A model generated the notes under the pieces. That model had not been told where the DNA came from. It searched no databases and worked only from the letters and a program-made list of their open reading frames with translations. From assembly GCA_026261815.1 (NCBI GenBank), contig JAMPIT010000230.1, positions 9,423,001 through 9,487,000 of the forward strand: a stretch of DNA of 64,000 nt, in the 5' to 3' direction. The DNA is from Monarcha castaneiventris obscurior. Its lineage: Eukaryota > Chordata > Aves > Passeriformes > Monarchidae. Both the position numbers and the translations under genes were made by a program. Below are positions 37,200 through 49,289 of the stretch, one piece after another (the stretch's first letter is position 1; each line of letters begins with the position of its first letter).

Positions 37200-38483
37200 A
37201 CAGGCAGAGTCATCTATCTAGCCATTTGAATGCCAGACTTATTAGCATGTGAACCAACATGCTTTAATAAAGACAAATTTGCTCCAGTATCCTTTGACTA
37301 TATGTTCAAATGACCCACATTTCCCTGAGGATATAGGTTATGTACCCCGAGTTCCAGTCCTACACATGTTCTCAGTAAATGTGGGTGTAAATTTAGCTCC
37401 AGCAAGCAGACTTGCCTTTCACCTTCAGCATGTTCCCATTTTTAGACTACACATATTTCAGACTTTATTTAAATGAAAACAAAGAAACAAGCTTTATTTT
37501 TTAAGATGTGTTTTCTATTCATATGTTGTGCAAGGAATGACATACAGGGAAAAAGTACATGGTTCTTGTCTACTATGAACACTTCAGAAAGCAGAAACAC
37601 AATCTCTTATTTATAAAGCCAAAGGAAAAATTATTTTGTAACCCCAGAGTTTGAATGTGTTTCTCTGCAGTTAAGTGCAAGAATAATTATGTTATGGACT
37701 TCAGTTTAGCTAAACAGGATTTTTTTTTCTTGTTTATTTGTGTCTATTAGTGGAAAGGGGTTACTATATATGGGATTTCTTGGTTATTTTTGATACAAAA
37801 CAAACTATGTAAAAGTCAAAAGCCTTATTTGCTTTCATGCCCATGCAATTAGGGCCAAAACCCCAAGAAAACAATGTGGTCAAGATCCAAGAATTTATTT
37901 AGAAGAATACAGCTGTCTTTGATGTCTAAATAGCTTAAATGCCCAAACTTCTGAAAGGGTTTGGGACACTAAAATTAAAGTTTTATTCCCACATAGTTTT
38001 AATGATCTCTGGATTCCTTGACACCATCATCAGTCGTCACTGATACTGTTCAGATATACTCTTAGTACATGAAATGATTTTGTTTTTTACACATTTATAA
38101 AGGAGATGAGATCATCACCCTCCATCTTAAAAAAATTAAATTTTTAAACAGAAAAGCACGGGTACTACTGCAATAAATTTATGACTTGGACTAGTTAGAG
38201 GCTAGGATAATGCCAAGGGAGTTCCAATACTTTCCTACTGTATTTGTTGGATTTCAATCTTCTTTCTAAATGGGCACAATACACTTCCTATTTAGACACT
38301 TCCTATAAAAGTTGTGTTGAAGACATTGACTATAATCTGAGTGGCTGAATGATACATGATGCACATCAGTGTCTCCTTCTTGGAAAGCAACTTCTGATTC
38401 CAGCAACAGGGTTTCCAGAAATATTTGGATCCCTCTTGAATCGGCAATAAATAATTTGTAGTTGTTAGAGGAGTCATCCCTTC

Positions 38484-38520
38484 TTGTGCATTGTGTCATT
38501 CTGTTGTGCAATGTGTCATT
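38484..38520 (+). repeat. 17-bp direct repeat, two copies, period 20
   Basis: TTGTGCATTGTGTCATT (38484-38500) recurs as TTGTGCAATGTGTCATT (38504-38520), a 16 of 17 match. It lies about 80 bases upstream of the LTR block and is probably unrelated to it. Confidence 0.88.
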
Positions 38521-38599
38521 ATCTGGTGAAACTGGTCCCAAATGTAAAACCCTGACAGAAATTAAAAAGTATTATAGTAATGAAAAAGACAGTTCCTTC

Positions 38600-39285
38600 T
38601 GCCATTGCTGAAGGACACCATCAGTTTCTTCCTACGTGTCTTGGGGTGACTCTATGATGTGTATCCCCTATCACGGCTCTATGCCAAAAAGTTAATTTTG
38701 TGCCTTTAGTGTGCCGTTAAACTGAGCTTGAGAGGGGAGGAAAAAATAAAAAACAAAAATGAACTTTTCAAAGCAGTTCCCATGGACACAGGGATAGAGA
38801 CTCCTCTGTGTTCTCCGGCTGCAGGAGCACGGAGGAAGCACCCTGCCTCTTTCTTCAGCTAGCGCTTCGGGGTTTTTTTCTCTCCGCCATGAGACGGAGA
38901 GCTGAATTTTGTTTTCTTGGGACTTTGGTTTTTACATTCTTCTCCTGTGGACTGTTCCAACAACATCAGAACACATCAGGAGAATTTTCCACTGGGGGTG
39001 GGGGCACCCACCCCCATGCCAGCTCCGAGGGGGAGGAAGGACCACACCTACAGACAGACTCTGAAATCTTCCCAGGTTCCTCTCCACAGTGAGAGATTTT
39101 ATTATTTAGCATTATTATTCTTTTCCTGTGTGTTTGTTAAAGAAATAGTTTTATCTCTTTCACTTTCCTTCGAGGAAAAAGTTTTTTTCCCAAACCTGGT
39201 GGGGGGTGGGGTGGTTGTAACCTGTTTTTCTCTAAGAGGATATATTGCTAGATTTTGGCCAAACTGGCACACTGCATTTTGACCA
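38600..39285 (+). mobile_element. solo LTR of an endogenous retrovirus (ERVL-like)
   Basis: This block has a different texture from the flanks. It includes GTGTCTTGGGGTGACTC, a TGCCGTTAAACTGAGC segment, a CTCTCCGCCATGAGACGG stretch, a (TTATT)-type AT stretch and a 3' end in GATTTTGGCCAAACTGGCACA. These words and their order match, from memory, an LTR family widespread in songbirds, probably ERVL-like. The expected AATAAA near 39130-39150 appears decayed. The ends are approximate: CTGCCAT before 38610 and CTGCAT after 39272 look similar but do not make a clean duplication. Frames of 94 and 121 codons inside it are not retroviral genes. No internal region adjoins it. Confidence 0.6.
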
Positions 39286-40029
39286 TAGATCACAATCTAA
39301 TACTTACAAAAGTGTAGAACCACATACCATATGTGATTGACTCAAGTGGACTGTTGATTTTCAAGTAAAAAATACAAAGATAACTATTGAGTTAGCAATT
39401 GGACACCTATAAAAAAGATATTTAGAAAGCAAAATTACTTCTGAGGCAGTCTGGGAACTTGAATGCATGAAAGACCGTGACATTGAATCTTAATTTTTAA
39501 CTACTGGTATCTAAAGAGATAATGACTAGTTTGCATAGCTGGACGTCTTCCTGAGAAGGAGCAATCTTGGATTTTCACGCAATTAAACTATGAAACACTT
39601 ATACCATTAGCCAGTATCAGTTGAGGCCTCCTGAAACAACTTTTAATTAAAACACAAGGTTTAATGTTAAAAACTGAGTTTGTTCATTTTCAGTGTTTCA
39701 AATACATTAGGAGGGAATGCCATTTAGTGATACACTGCAGAGCAGAAGAGAAGGATGTTCAGACTCTTATGGTAGCAGTTCATGATAGTCAATTCAGATG
39801 TTTCAATAACTGCTACTGACACTGCTCACCTGTGCTTGCATCATGGAGAAGTTCTTATAGCCTAGGGACCAGATCTCTTTCAGATAGAAACTACACCAAA
39901 TGACACTCTCCAGAGGGACTTCTAATGATCCCCAGATTGTAATGGGCACATAGCTTGCAGAATCAGACCTGAGGTATTCTGAACTGCACCCCCAAAATGC
40001 AGGTATGTGTATTAGGGGACTTCAGCAAT
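39286..40029. other. AT-rich DNA between LTR and CR1, nothing seen
   Basis: About 740 bases with no long open frame, no recognised repeat end and no motif that stands out. Confidence 0.55.
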
Positions 40030-40339
40030 GTATCTGAAGGGAGAGTGTCAAGAGGATGGAGCCAAGTGGTGCTAAGCAGTAGGACAGGAGGAAACAGGTA
40101 GAAAATGATGCACAGGAAGTTCCACCTGAATGAGGAAAAACTTCTTTACTGTGCAGGTGACCATGCACTCAAACAGATTTCCCAGAGAGGGTGTGGAGTC
40201 TCTCTCACTGGGGATATTCCAGAAGCATCTGGATGCAGTCCTGTACCATATGCTCTGGGATGTCCCTGCTTAAGCAGAGAGGTTGGGCCAGGTTCCCATT
40301 GTGGTCCCCTTCAACCTTACCCATTACATGATTCTGTGG
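40030..40339 (+). mobile_element. CR1 LINE, 5'-truncated, about 310 bp
   Basis: It begins in the CR1 block CTGAAGGGAGAGTGTCAAGA (starting near 40033), contains GGAAGTTCCACCTGAATGAG, AACTTCTTTACTGTG and TCCAGAAGCATCTGGATGC, and ends in CCTTCAACCTTACCCATTAC followed by ATGATTCTGTG, the CR1 3' terminus. It is similar in layout to the 28.4 kb copy but truncated further downstream. The frame at 40105-40449 reads through it and is not a gene. Confidence 0.94.
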
Positions 40340-43300
40340 GATTTTTGGTCTTAGTAAGAAGTATTTTATTCTCTAGACCTGTGTGGGGTGTAGTGTACTA
40401 TGTGCTGCCATATACATGCCACCACTTTCTGTCTGTGGATTGCACATAAAAGCAGATTTCTAATTAGATATAAAATACTAAAGGAACTAGTTTTCTAATT
40501 TAAGATTCACAGTGAAGTACCTTAAACTAATTGTAGTCATGTAGTTTGTATGTCATATTTTGAGGGACTCTACAGAGATTTTACCCATATTATAAAGGCC
40601 CTTGCTGGGAAGCCAGTTTGTTTCCTGATGCATTGCATTAGAGAGGGAGCCTGTTCTGAGACTGACACCTATTGTGGCAAATATTCCATATCCCTTATGT
40701 TATCTATTCAGTTAAAATATGTTTGGATTGCAAGGGGAAGCTAAATATTGCTGCTGACTACTAATATGTACCAATTTCAAACCGGTGTCTTCACCAGAGA
40801 AACTGCAAAGCAAAGAAGAGGCCTTACCTTTGACACCTTTTAAATAGGGCCAATTACACTGATTCAACACAATCTTTTGTTACACTGTTCATAAATACAA
40901 TTTCAAACAAAAATAAAACACAAAACATTGACTCATGTTGACTGATAATTTGTTTAAATCTCTTTCTGGACCAATATACTGGAAGATCTGATATGTTATT
41001 AAAATTAAATTTTAGATTTATTTTCATGTAGTTTTACTCTCTTTGAAATGCAGAACCCTTTAAATAATACATTATGTGCTTAGGCCTTCTCTGTGCAGTA
41101 AGACTTGTGAAAATGGCACCTTTGGAGCATACACAGGTGCAAATGTATTTCACTGCCACCCTTAAAATAAATATAACTCAGACTTCTTCTGAAGAAACCT
41201 TTTAATTATGCATTACTTTTTATCTCATTATTTGTTTAAACATTCACGGGTTTTTTTTCAGAACTGACATTGAACCAGCAGTTTGTGTTTCTGTGTCCCG
41301 AAGGCATTGGTAATTCCAAAACACTTGGGAGATTTATGAACTGTAGCAGACAAGTTTTCTGAGTATCCCTCGAAGACCACACCAATTTATTAGCATGCCA
41401 TTGTGACTTTTTAAAAATTAAAGGCAAAATAATGAGTTTTCTCATCCATCTACTAAGACAGAAATTGCATTTTCCTCATCTCTCGTAATACTTTTTATGT
41501 CATATTCCTTTTATTGATCTTGGATCAGAATTGCATAGGAGGTTTCTTAGCAGGATTTATGAAATATTTAAATAGGATATCATAATCTGTTATAAAAATC
41601 CATTCCCTTGCTTTCTTTGATTTACTGTTTTTATGTACACATGTTACTGTTGCTGGGCCCTACCCTCAGCTGCTAAAAGACAGTCAAACAACAAAAGAGC
41701 TGCAATAGAGGGGAAGCAACAATATTTTTTCATATACTGGTGACCCAATCTCATTTTCTGCCATTCTGAGAATTTTGTCTCATGTGCACATCTAGCTGAG
41801 AACAGACATCTCCTCCATTAGGATCATTTACACAGAGTGCTGACACTTTGTCCCCTGTGAAGTACTCGTGCCAAACCAAAATATTGTTTATTCAGATAAC
41901 ACCTTTAGACTGTTTGGGGGGAAATTTCCTTCTGTGATCATACCATGGACATCACCTTGGCCACAAGCAGGCCAAAATGACATTTCAATTATTTGGGTCA
42001 AACATGTTTGATTTCCTTTCTGATTGAAAGGCCAGATAAGATAAATACAATATCAAGAGTAGTTTCTGTGAAATTAATTATTTCAGTATTATCTGTAATA
42101 ATTGATTAGGAAATGAACAAGTTGAATCTTGGCACTCTGGAGACAGTAAGAATTTTTTCACTTAGTGAACATTTCATTCTCAGATTAAAATATTGCTTGC
42201 TTTTCCTAGAACATTGGGGTTCAGATTTCTCTGTAACTTTGGGATCTCTCCTTGTCTTTGATGGCCATTTTTGTCATTGTCAGATGTACACTTACACTAA
42301 GCATCTGTTTTCATCATCAGCTATGAGTGGACTTCGCAATTTGACCCTGCAGTAAAATCCAAGTGCTGTGATTCCTTAAGAACAAGTCCTTTTAATTAAT
42401 TTATTGCAGAAGTGAGAAGAATAGGAAATGCTCTTCAAATTTATTGAACAATTATAAAGAAAATGCAAGCAATTAGTTCATGATACATTTTTTTTATAGT
42501 AAAATTTGCAGTAGAATACAAAATCTTTAAGGCTTGTTATAGGAACATTTTCAAAGGCAGCAAGAACAATTAGTCATCCAGTTCTCACTGAAAATTAATG
42601 GGGCTTAGGTACATCAGTCTACTTTGCACTGTCAAGAACTTCTTCAACATGGCCTATTTTGGAATTTTCCATGTGTTTAGCATTTTTGATTTTCAGTTAA
42701 TGTTGCATTTTTTTCTGTCTTCTTTCCAGAAGAAACTTATTTGTGAGCTTCTGTTTTCATTTTAAAAAGCTAACTTCCTTTTGTCCTCCATTGTAAGCTT
42801 TTCCTGAAGGCAATAGAAATAAAATAGAATTAAGCAAATCAAATAAATAAATTTCAAAATATTAATACAAAAAATTATCTTAAGAAATAATGGTGATTTT
42901 GGGATGCCTTTCTTGATTTTCCCAATTATTGTGCTCAACCATAATGCACATTTTTTTTGTTCATTGTGCAAAATCATTTTAATTTTCATGCAGCTTCAGG
43001 ATGACTAAAGCAAGATTATCTGAGTGAATGCAACACAAGAAATAGAAAACTCACATAGAGTTTAGCTCAAACTGTTATCCTTGCTAATGAAACTGGTCAA
43101 CATTTCAGACCTTTTGGACATTTGGAAGGCTGCCATTGTGGGCCTGACACAGTGACAGAAGGCGTTTATTCACACAATGTCTTTTGACTGTCTTGTGACA
43201 CGCTTAATAGAGATCAGTGTATTAATGTTATTGTTTTGACAGTCTTTATTTTTTAAAATTACTTCAGTGGTCTTCCAGCTCATCCTAAGCATGCTTGTTT

Positions 43301-46300
43301 CCCTGTTTTCTGTCAGCATGCCATGTCAAAATATCTATCAGAACCATCACTACTCAGACAGAAAGGCATTGCAAATGTAAAAGTCCACATCTGCTCCTTG
43401 TGCATCTTTGCTTTCCAACAGCACATAAAACAATCTCAGAAAGTCTGTCAGGGTGGAATTGGGTGCCTGAAGTAGTGGGTCATCATTCAATATTTCTGCT
43501 TGCAAATATGATCAGTGACTTCAAAAGACAGATCTCTGCTTGTTTTCAGAACATTTTAAATGCATTTGTGACAATTGCAAAGGGTGTCATTTTACATCAT
43601 ATTTCCTATGCAAGTAATTTTGAACAGCTAAGTAAATATTTATCTGAGCAATGCTGAATGATTCTTTTCCATATCTTGTACAAATGGTCATTTTCTCAGT
43701 CATTCTCACTGTACTAACGATTTTTAATTGCAGAATAATGATTGGGAAAGAGAGGTCTAAGAGGGAATATACTTGTGCTGTGGATTTATCCTCAGAATGA
43801 TCATCATGATTGTCTTAAGTGTTTATATTGGCTGTCATTTGGTACTCATAATTATTGCAGTACTAATAAGTAAAATGAGAAAAGGTTTTTAAGCGTTAGC
43901 TTTTACAGTGTTTGAGTCCAGGCATACTTAGACACCACACTTTCAATATCTTATTTAATTATCTTAACTAGAGTTAACGTGAAAAAAAGAGTGATATGTG
44001 TGAGAGCCAGTAGGAATTCAGGGTATTTAGGATCTGAAAAAGAATTTTAAAAAAATTGCTGGGCAGTATCAGTGCATGATTGTTTACATTTTTTGGGAAG
44101 TCACTAACTTACATCCCCCAGGGTCCTCCTATAACTAGCAGAGAGATGTAGGTACTTTTAAGCCATAATCCATTTTGTCTACTTTATTTGCCTCCTTAGA
44201 ACGAACTAAATATCATCCTGGTCTTTAATGACTATTGTCTTTACAATGCTCAGATTTCCACTGATTTTAAAGGAGTGAAGCAGATATAAGTTTAAAGTAA
44301 TCAAGTGTCAGCCAGATGACTCAAATCAGGTTTATCTTACTACATTAAACAGAAGATACAAGGGCATAGATTTGCAAACTGATGCATCCTTCTCACTAAT
44401 TTTAGACAACTGAAAGTTGCTTTCAGAACATAATTGATCCCAGCAACTGATCCATGTAATGTCATCTCTGGCACTCTGGAGGTGAATTTTCTTTTTTATT
44501 GAATATAGCTGGGGCTAGGTGATTCCTTTAGACGTAGACAAATAAAAATTAGGTGGTTAAAATTAAGCACCTAAGTGAGAAATATCCTTCAGATACTAAC
44601 TTTGTAGTTTTAAAAATACCTTTATGAAGATTTGAGCTATCCTGATCAGTCAAAGATATTGTCTCTGCAGAGGTGATAAACTACTTCAGGATCAAAGGCC
44701 ATATTATTTGATGATAATATTGGTGATTTTAGGTACAAAATGCTCATATGGAAGGTTAGGATGTTCACAACTTTGATTTATTAGTGTCAGTCAGCCACTG
44801 AGGTCGGTGGAAACATGAGGTGACACAGCACAAATGGAATTTAGTGATGAAGTAACTTGTATGCAGTATCAGAACTTCAATGATATACGCTGGCATGGAC
44901 CATCTGCTCTTTCTCCTTCCTTGGACTCCTTCAATACAGCTTTTTTCCAGTCATTGGTAGATGAGTCTCCATCCCATATTCTTGGCCAGCAGCAATGATT
45001 CCTTATTAGATTCAAATGTAGGTCCCTGGGTTTGGAATAAGATTTTCACCTTTGACACCTTTCTGTATCGGATGAGTAATGTTTCTGTGTAATTTCAGGA
45101 AAAGAAAGCAAAGGGCCTTTTTCTGCATCAGGGCTAGGATGACACTTCTGGTTCATACCATAACAATCTAGCACAAATAAGAAAGACAGCTCATTTAAGC
45201 AAAGGACAATTCGATACTATTTGATGCTCTTTAACTTTTTGGCACAACTATTTGCTAATGATGATGGGAAAAAAATCTGGTGCATTTCAAAGTTTCTGTT
45301 AAGTAATTGTGTCCTCTGTATAGTAATTTCTAGACTGAAAGATTTTCATAAGACTCCATTTCCATATGAAATTAATAAAAACCGTCTCCCTTTTGTAGAT
45401 TGATCTAGATTTACATGTCTTCTGTTAGGAAATTCCTAACTTGTTTCATCTAGGCAAACATGGTCAAAATTAACTGCAGACTCAGTGGAGGAAATGTTTG
45501 CAATAATTCTTAGTATTTTCAAATCCTGTTTTGATGCCCTGCAAGTTCATGAGTTAGAAATTGCTACAATTCAATTAGGAAATACTTGTAGTTGTCCAAA
45601 TCCTTGCTTCTGTTATGTAAATAACACTGGAACAAATTGTATTCTCTCACTATTCAAATCAGGGAAAGCTAGACTCACTGTAAACACATATTTACAGGAG
45701 AAACAGTAACAAAATGGGAAGTAAATAGTTTGCTGGTATGTTTGTGGCACTTTTTACAAGAAAATGAATGTTCAGAAAAGAGATTTACTTTGATTTATAT
45801 TTCTTAACTTATTTGGATATTATTTCATAGCTATAAATGTATATTTACAGACTAAAATCATCATAGTAACTTTCAATTTCATGGAAAGACAAGAAAGGAA
45901 CATTTACTAGTCAATATAAAATATAAATATATACTTTGTTGAATGTTCTAAATAATAGCTATTGTACACCAAATATAAAACTTTCACAAATTGGAGTTAG
46001 TGACTATTCACTCCCATATCTGTAAAGTGGAGTGGAATTAATATTGTTACTGGTGTAGACTATTTTGATGGAAATAAGTATATTTAACATATTTTCCCAT
46101 AAATCCATTAAATCTTTACAGACAAATGTTAAATACAGAAAATGTAGATAAATATTTCTCCTTTCCAATAAAAACCTCAAATTATCCATTTCAAAATTTT
46201 GTTGCCATACCTTGGTGTACGCAAATGTGCCGAGAAAGTTGCAGATCATGTTTCTCATGCCCCAGCTCCTCTTTGGGGACGGAGTTTGTGTGTGTTTGTT

Positions 46301-48191
46301 ACCACATCACCTGGTGTAGTGGGTCCTTGGTCTGGAGCATGCTGAAAGGCTTTTCCAGTTATGGAAAATGTTTATGTTGAAGAAGTTGGGAATAAGCTAA
46401 GCAATTAAATCTTCAGAAAAGCTCTACTGCAACGTATAAGACCCACCTATTTTTGTTGTTTATTTGGGAAAACAGTACAGTTTACATCATTTTTGTTTTG
46501 ATTTGTTTCTTCACAAAGATGAACCTCACTGAAGATGGCAAAGGCATTTGTGAATATTTTCAGTCTAAACTAATCAAATGGGAACAAATGGTTACACAGC
46601 AGTCTTTTCTTATGAGAGAGAGAGAAATTTTCCATAAGGTTTTTTTTTTTTTTTGAAGGACAGTTTGTTTATAACAGAAGATGCAACACCTTGTTTGGGG
46701 CAAACGTTCAGAGAATTCTGACTGTCACTCTGGCAGCTTCCTGGAGGCAGATCACAGTATAACAACCCTTGGACTATTTAGATGTAGTTTCAATACAATA
46801 AGGACTATAAATTCCCTTGAAGAGTTAGTTGGACTTCAGGGACTTTTGGATTCTGATGTTGCTTGGTCTTTTCAGGGACTAGATCAGCCTTTAAAGTTTT
46901 TGCCCTAGACACAGGCTACAGAGGTTGGCACTTGGAGAATAAGGTTACAGTACTTTAATTGAAGGGTTTTTTCAGTTTTGAGGTTAGCTATTTGCACAAC
47001 CTGGAGCATTTACAGATAGTAGCAGCAGAGAATGTCTAGGAACAGTGCAAGTTCCCTAAAAGTCAATGATAGTTCTATTTTTACAGTAAATAACAATAGA
47101 AGCATTACAGTTTTTATCTGAAAAAAAATATTGAGCTGATGATAATGAACAGTGGCAGCTTTGGGGACTTTAATGCATAATGTTCTGAGGCAATGATAGT
47201 CTTTTAATCGACTTCAGAAGAACTTTAATTAAGACTTCAAATGTTATTTCAAATAATCTGCTAGATCATAATACTTTTCCTCATTCAAAACATCTCATTA
47301 CTTGTCAAATGCCATTAATAAATGGGAAGGGAGACACCTCTCAAAAGGATGCTAATCTACTGTCCATGTCAATGGTATCTGTTTCTGACATTCTTAATTC
47401 TGCCATCTTCACACTTTGCATACAATTATCATATTCTTGTGAGGTTTTATGAAAAATATCACAGCTGTGAAATATGCCACTAAGAAAAATCTCTTTTACT
47501 TGCTTTAGAAAACACATTCAGAAAGTAATTATTGTCCTATCCTTCGTCTAAAACCACTTGCAAGCATGGTGCCTAGACAGAAATGTAGTTATCTGGATCT
47601 AGATCCACAGCCAGACTTAAGCAAGAAGTGCTTTTTTAAGTGTCTTAACAGCATGCACTTTCTTCAAACACCACTTGAATTTACATTGGCATGCAATAAT
47701 AAATAATCACTGGCTGGCAAAATGAGGGGAGCGGGAAAGAATGGTAGCAAGAAGAGGCAGAAAGTATGCAACTGTATAACCTAAGGGTAAGTTATTAGCA
47801 AGATGAAATGTTCAGATTCTTGTACCAATGAACATTTAATCTGGTATATGGTGTGGAAAAAATCCAACAAGAGACACTTCAGGAGTAGAAGAGCATGAAT
47901 TAATTCTTACTCTACAGATTAAATTGCTAGTCTAGGACATCTGAAACTCAGATTCAAGTTACTATTTTGAGGTGGGTGAAATGAGCAGGACAATTTTGAA
48001 ATGCCTCCTTAGTAATTTCTGTTCCTCCTATCAACAATTAAACACTCTGAAGTGTGAAGGGGCAGGCAAGTGGGATTTTTGTTTTCTGTAAGAAAGATCA
48101 ACTTGCTCGAGTTCCCAATGGAAGCAAAAGTTCATAACTGATGGCCCTAAACAAAGAAAGGTGCTGTCACTGACCTTCCTCTTCCCTTCAG
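40340..48191. other. AT-rich DNA, no gene recognised
   Basis: Nearly 8 kb of AT-rich sequence. The longest open frame, 120 codons at 43295-43657, has no recognised domain and no exon signals worth reporting. A T run lies at 46640-46654. No CR1 or LTR end was found. Confidence 0.55.
46640..46654. repeat. poly-T run, 15 bases
   Basis: Fifteen uninterrupted T between AAGG and GAAGGAC. No proper AATAAA on the minus strand supports a retrocopy tail. Confidence 0.88.
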
Positions 48192-48421
48192 AACTCCCCG
48201 ACATCTGTGAAGAAAAGGAGTTGGGGAATTCAAAGCTGTTACACAAATGGCAGTTTGGAAAGCCTTCTGTGAGACTTAGAAAAGGCTTCGTTCACTGGAG
48301 GGAGTCCTTTGACTCAATTTTGCCTCTGGATTATGAAGAACAGAATGTTCAAACACAGCCTCTGAATTTAGCGCTTTTCAAAACAGTACTGGGCAGTAAC
48401 TTCTCATAATCTTACTATATT
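48192..48421 (+). other. candidate spliced exon, unknown transcript
   Basis: The upstream side has CTGAC (48169-48173), a good branch-point match, followed by the pyrimidine tract CCTTCCTCTTCCCTTCAG ending in AG at 48190-48191. Downstream, GTAAGT at 48422-48427 is a strong vertebrate donor hexamer. The 230 bases between contain a frame (48161-48409) open from the acceptor to a stop 12 bases before the donor. Its translation is unlike any family I recognise. The stop near the donor argues against an internal coding exon, so a noncoding RNA exon, an alternative exon or a cryptic exon fits better. Chance is not excluded. Confidence 0.22.
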
Positions 48422-49254
48422 GTAAGTACACAGTGTTCTTGAAAAGCAAACTTCTGTTTTAGTGTCTTTGTACTCTGAAAACATTGTTTTATGTTGCCAT
48501 GGGATATTTTAAAGGCAGTAATAGGAGCATAAAAAGCTATATGTTTTTATTTTGGTTTAGTTAATCTGTAATCTATATATTTCTGATTTTAAAATTTTGT
48601 CCTGAGAAAAAAAAAAGTTTGCCTTTGCAAGAAATAATCCCCTCATGAATTATTGACTAAACTTACTGCATACAATCAAGACTCTCAAGGTTTTTGCAGG
48701 GGTATTACTCAGAAATTAGGAACTTTGCCAAAGGCTGGGATAAACTAAAGAATGCAACTATAAATCTCCAGGGTCAAGTACAGGGAGTGTTTTATTTTGA
48801 ATATGATTCAGACAATCTCTCAGTGTGTTTCTTTGTTCTTCAGCTCCTTAAAGCCCAAGCTATCAGTAATTCAAACTATGTGCCTAATGTGTACTTACAC
48901 CCCCTGTATTCGGAAGGTGTAGCAGAGTAGATTTTCTTAGCTGTTTGAACTGTTGATACTCTAAAGCAAACAATAAAAGTTCACATTCTTGCTGCTGCAT
49001 AGAACAACTGTTTGGTGTTAAATTACCCTCAGGCATTTTCTCCTTAACAATACAATTAATAGTCCATTTTTTGTCCCTCTAGTGAAAAATAGTTCCTAAC
49101 TCTTGAGAAATATAGGCGGAGATGTTGCCAGTATTCCTCCCCTCACATGAATATGCATTTTGATAATGCACAAAGTCAAGCTGGAGTGTAGAATAAAGAC
49201 CAATTGCAAAGTCATTAATGCCTTACTTTAATTTAAGTCATATTAATGTTAGAG

Positions 49255-49289
49255 TAATAATAATAATAATAATAATAATAGTAATAATA
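49255..49289 (+). repeat. (TAA)n microsatellite
   Basis: About 12 TAA units with one interruption (TAG) in the ninth unit. It is likely length-variable between individuals. It yields Ile-rich spurious translation on both strands. Confidence 0.93.

Larger units (their letters stand above)
28973..38480. other. AT-rich DNA, no gene recognised
   Basis: About 9.5 kb without a convincing gene. It contains the CTAATTAG/ATGACTCAT motif pair near 30.27 kb, a 10-bp tandem duplication at 36024-36043, a GC-raised block at 36.48-36.92 kb and a T run at 37182-37199. The 112-codon frame at 35805-36143 has no recognised product, and an 88-codon minus-strand frame overlaps it, as expected of chance frames. 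Confidence 0.55.

Noticed and set aside
38808..39282. Overlapping frames of 94 and 121 codons
   Set aside because: They lie within the solo LTR, and their products do not resemble a retroviral protein.
40105..40449. 114-codon open frame
   Set aside because: It is mostly CR1 3' end plus flank, with no coding family.
43295..43657. 120-codon open frame
   Set aside because: No recognisable domain, no good splice or start context, and composition matches the surroundings; chance is the simplest reading.
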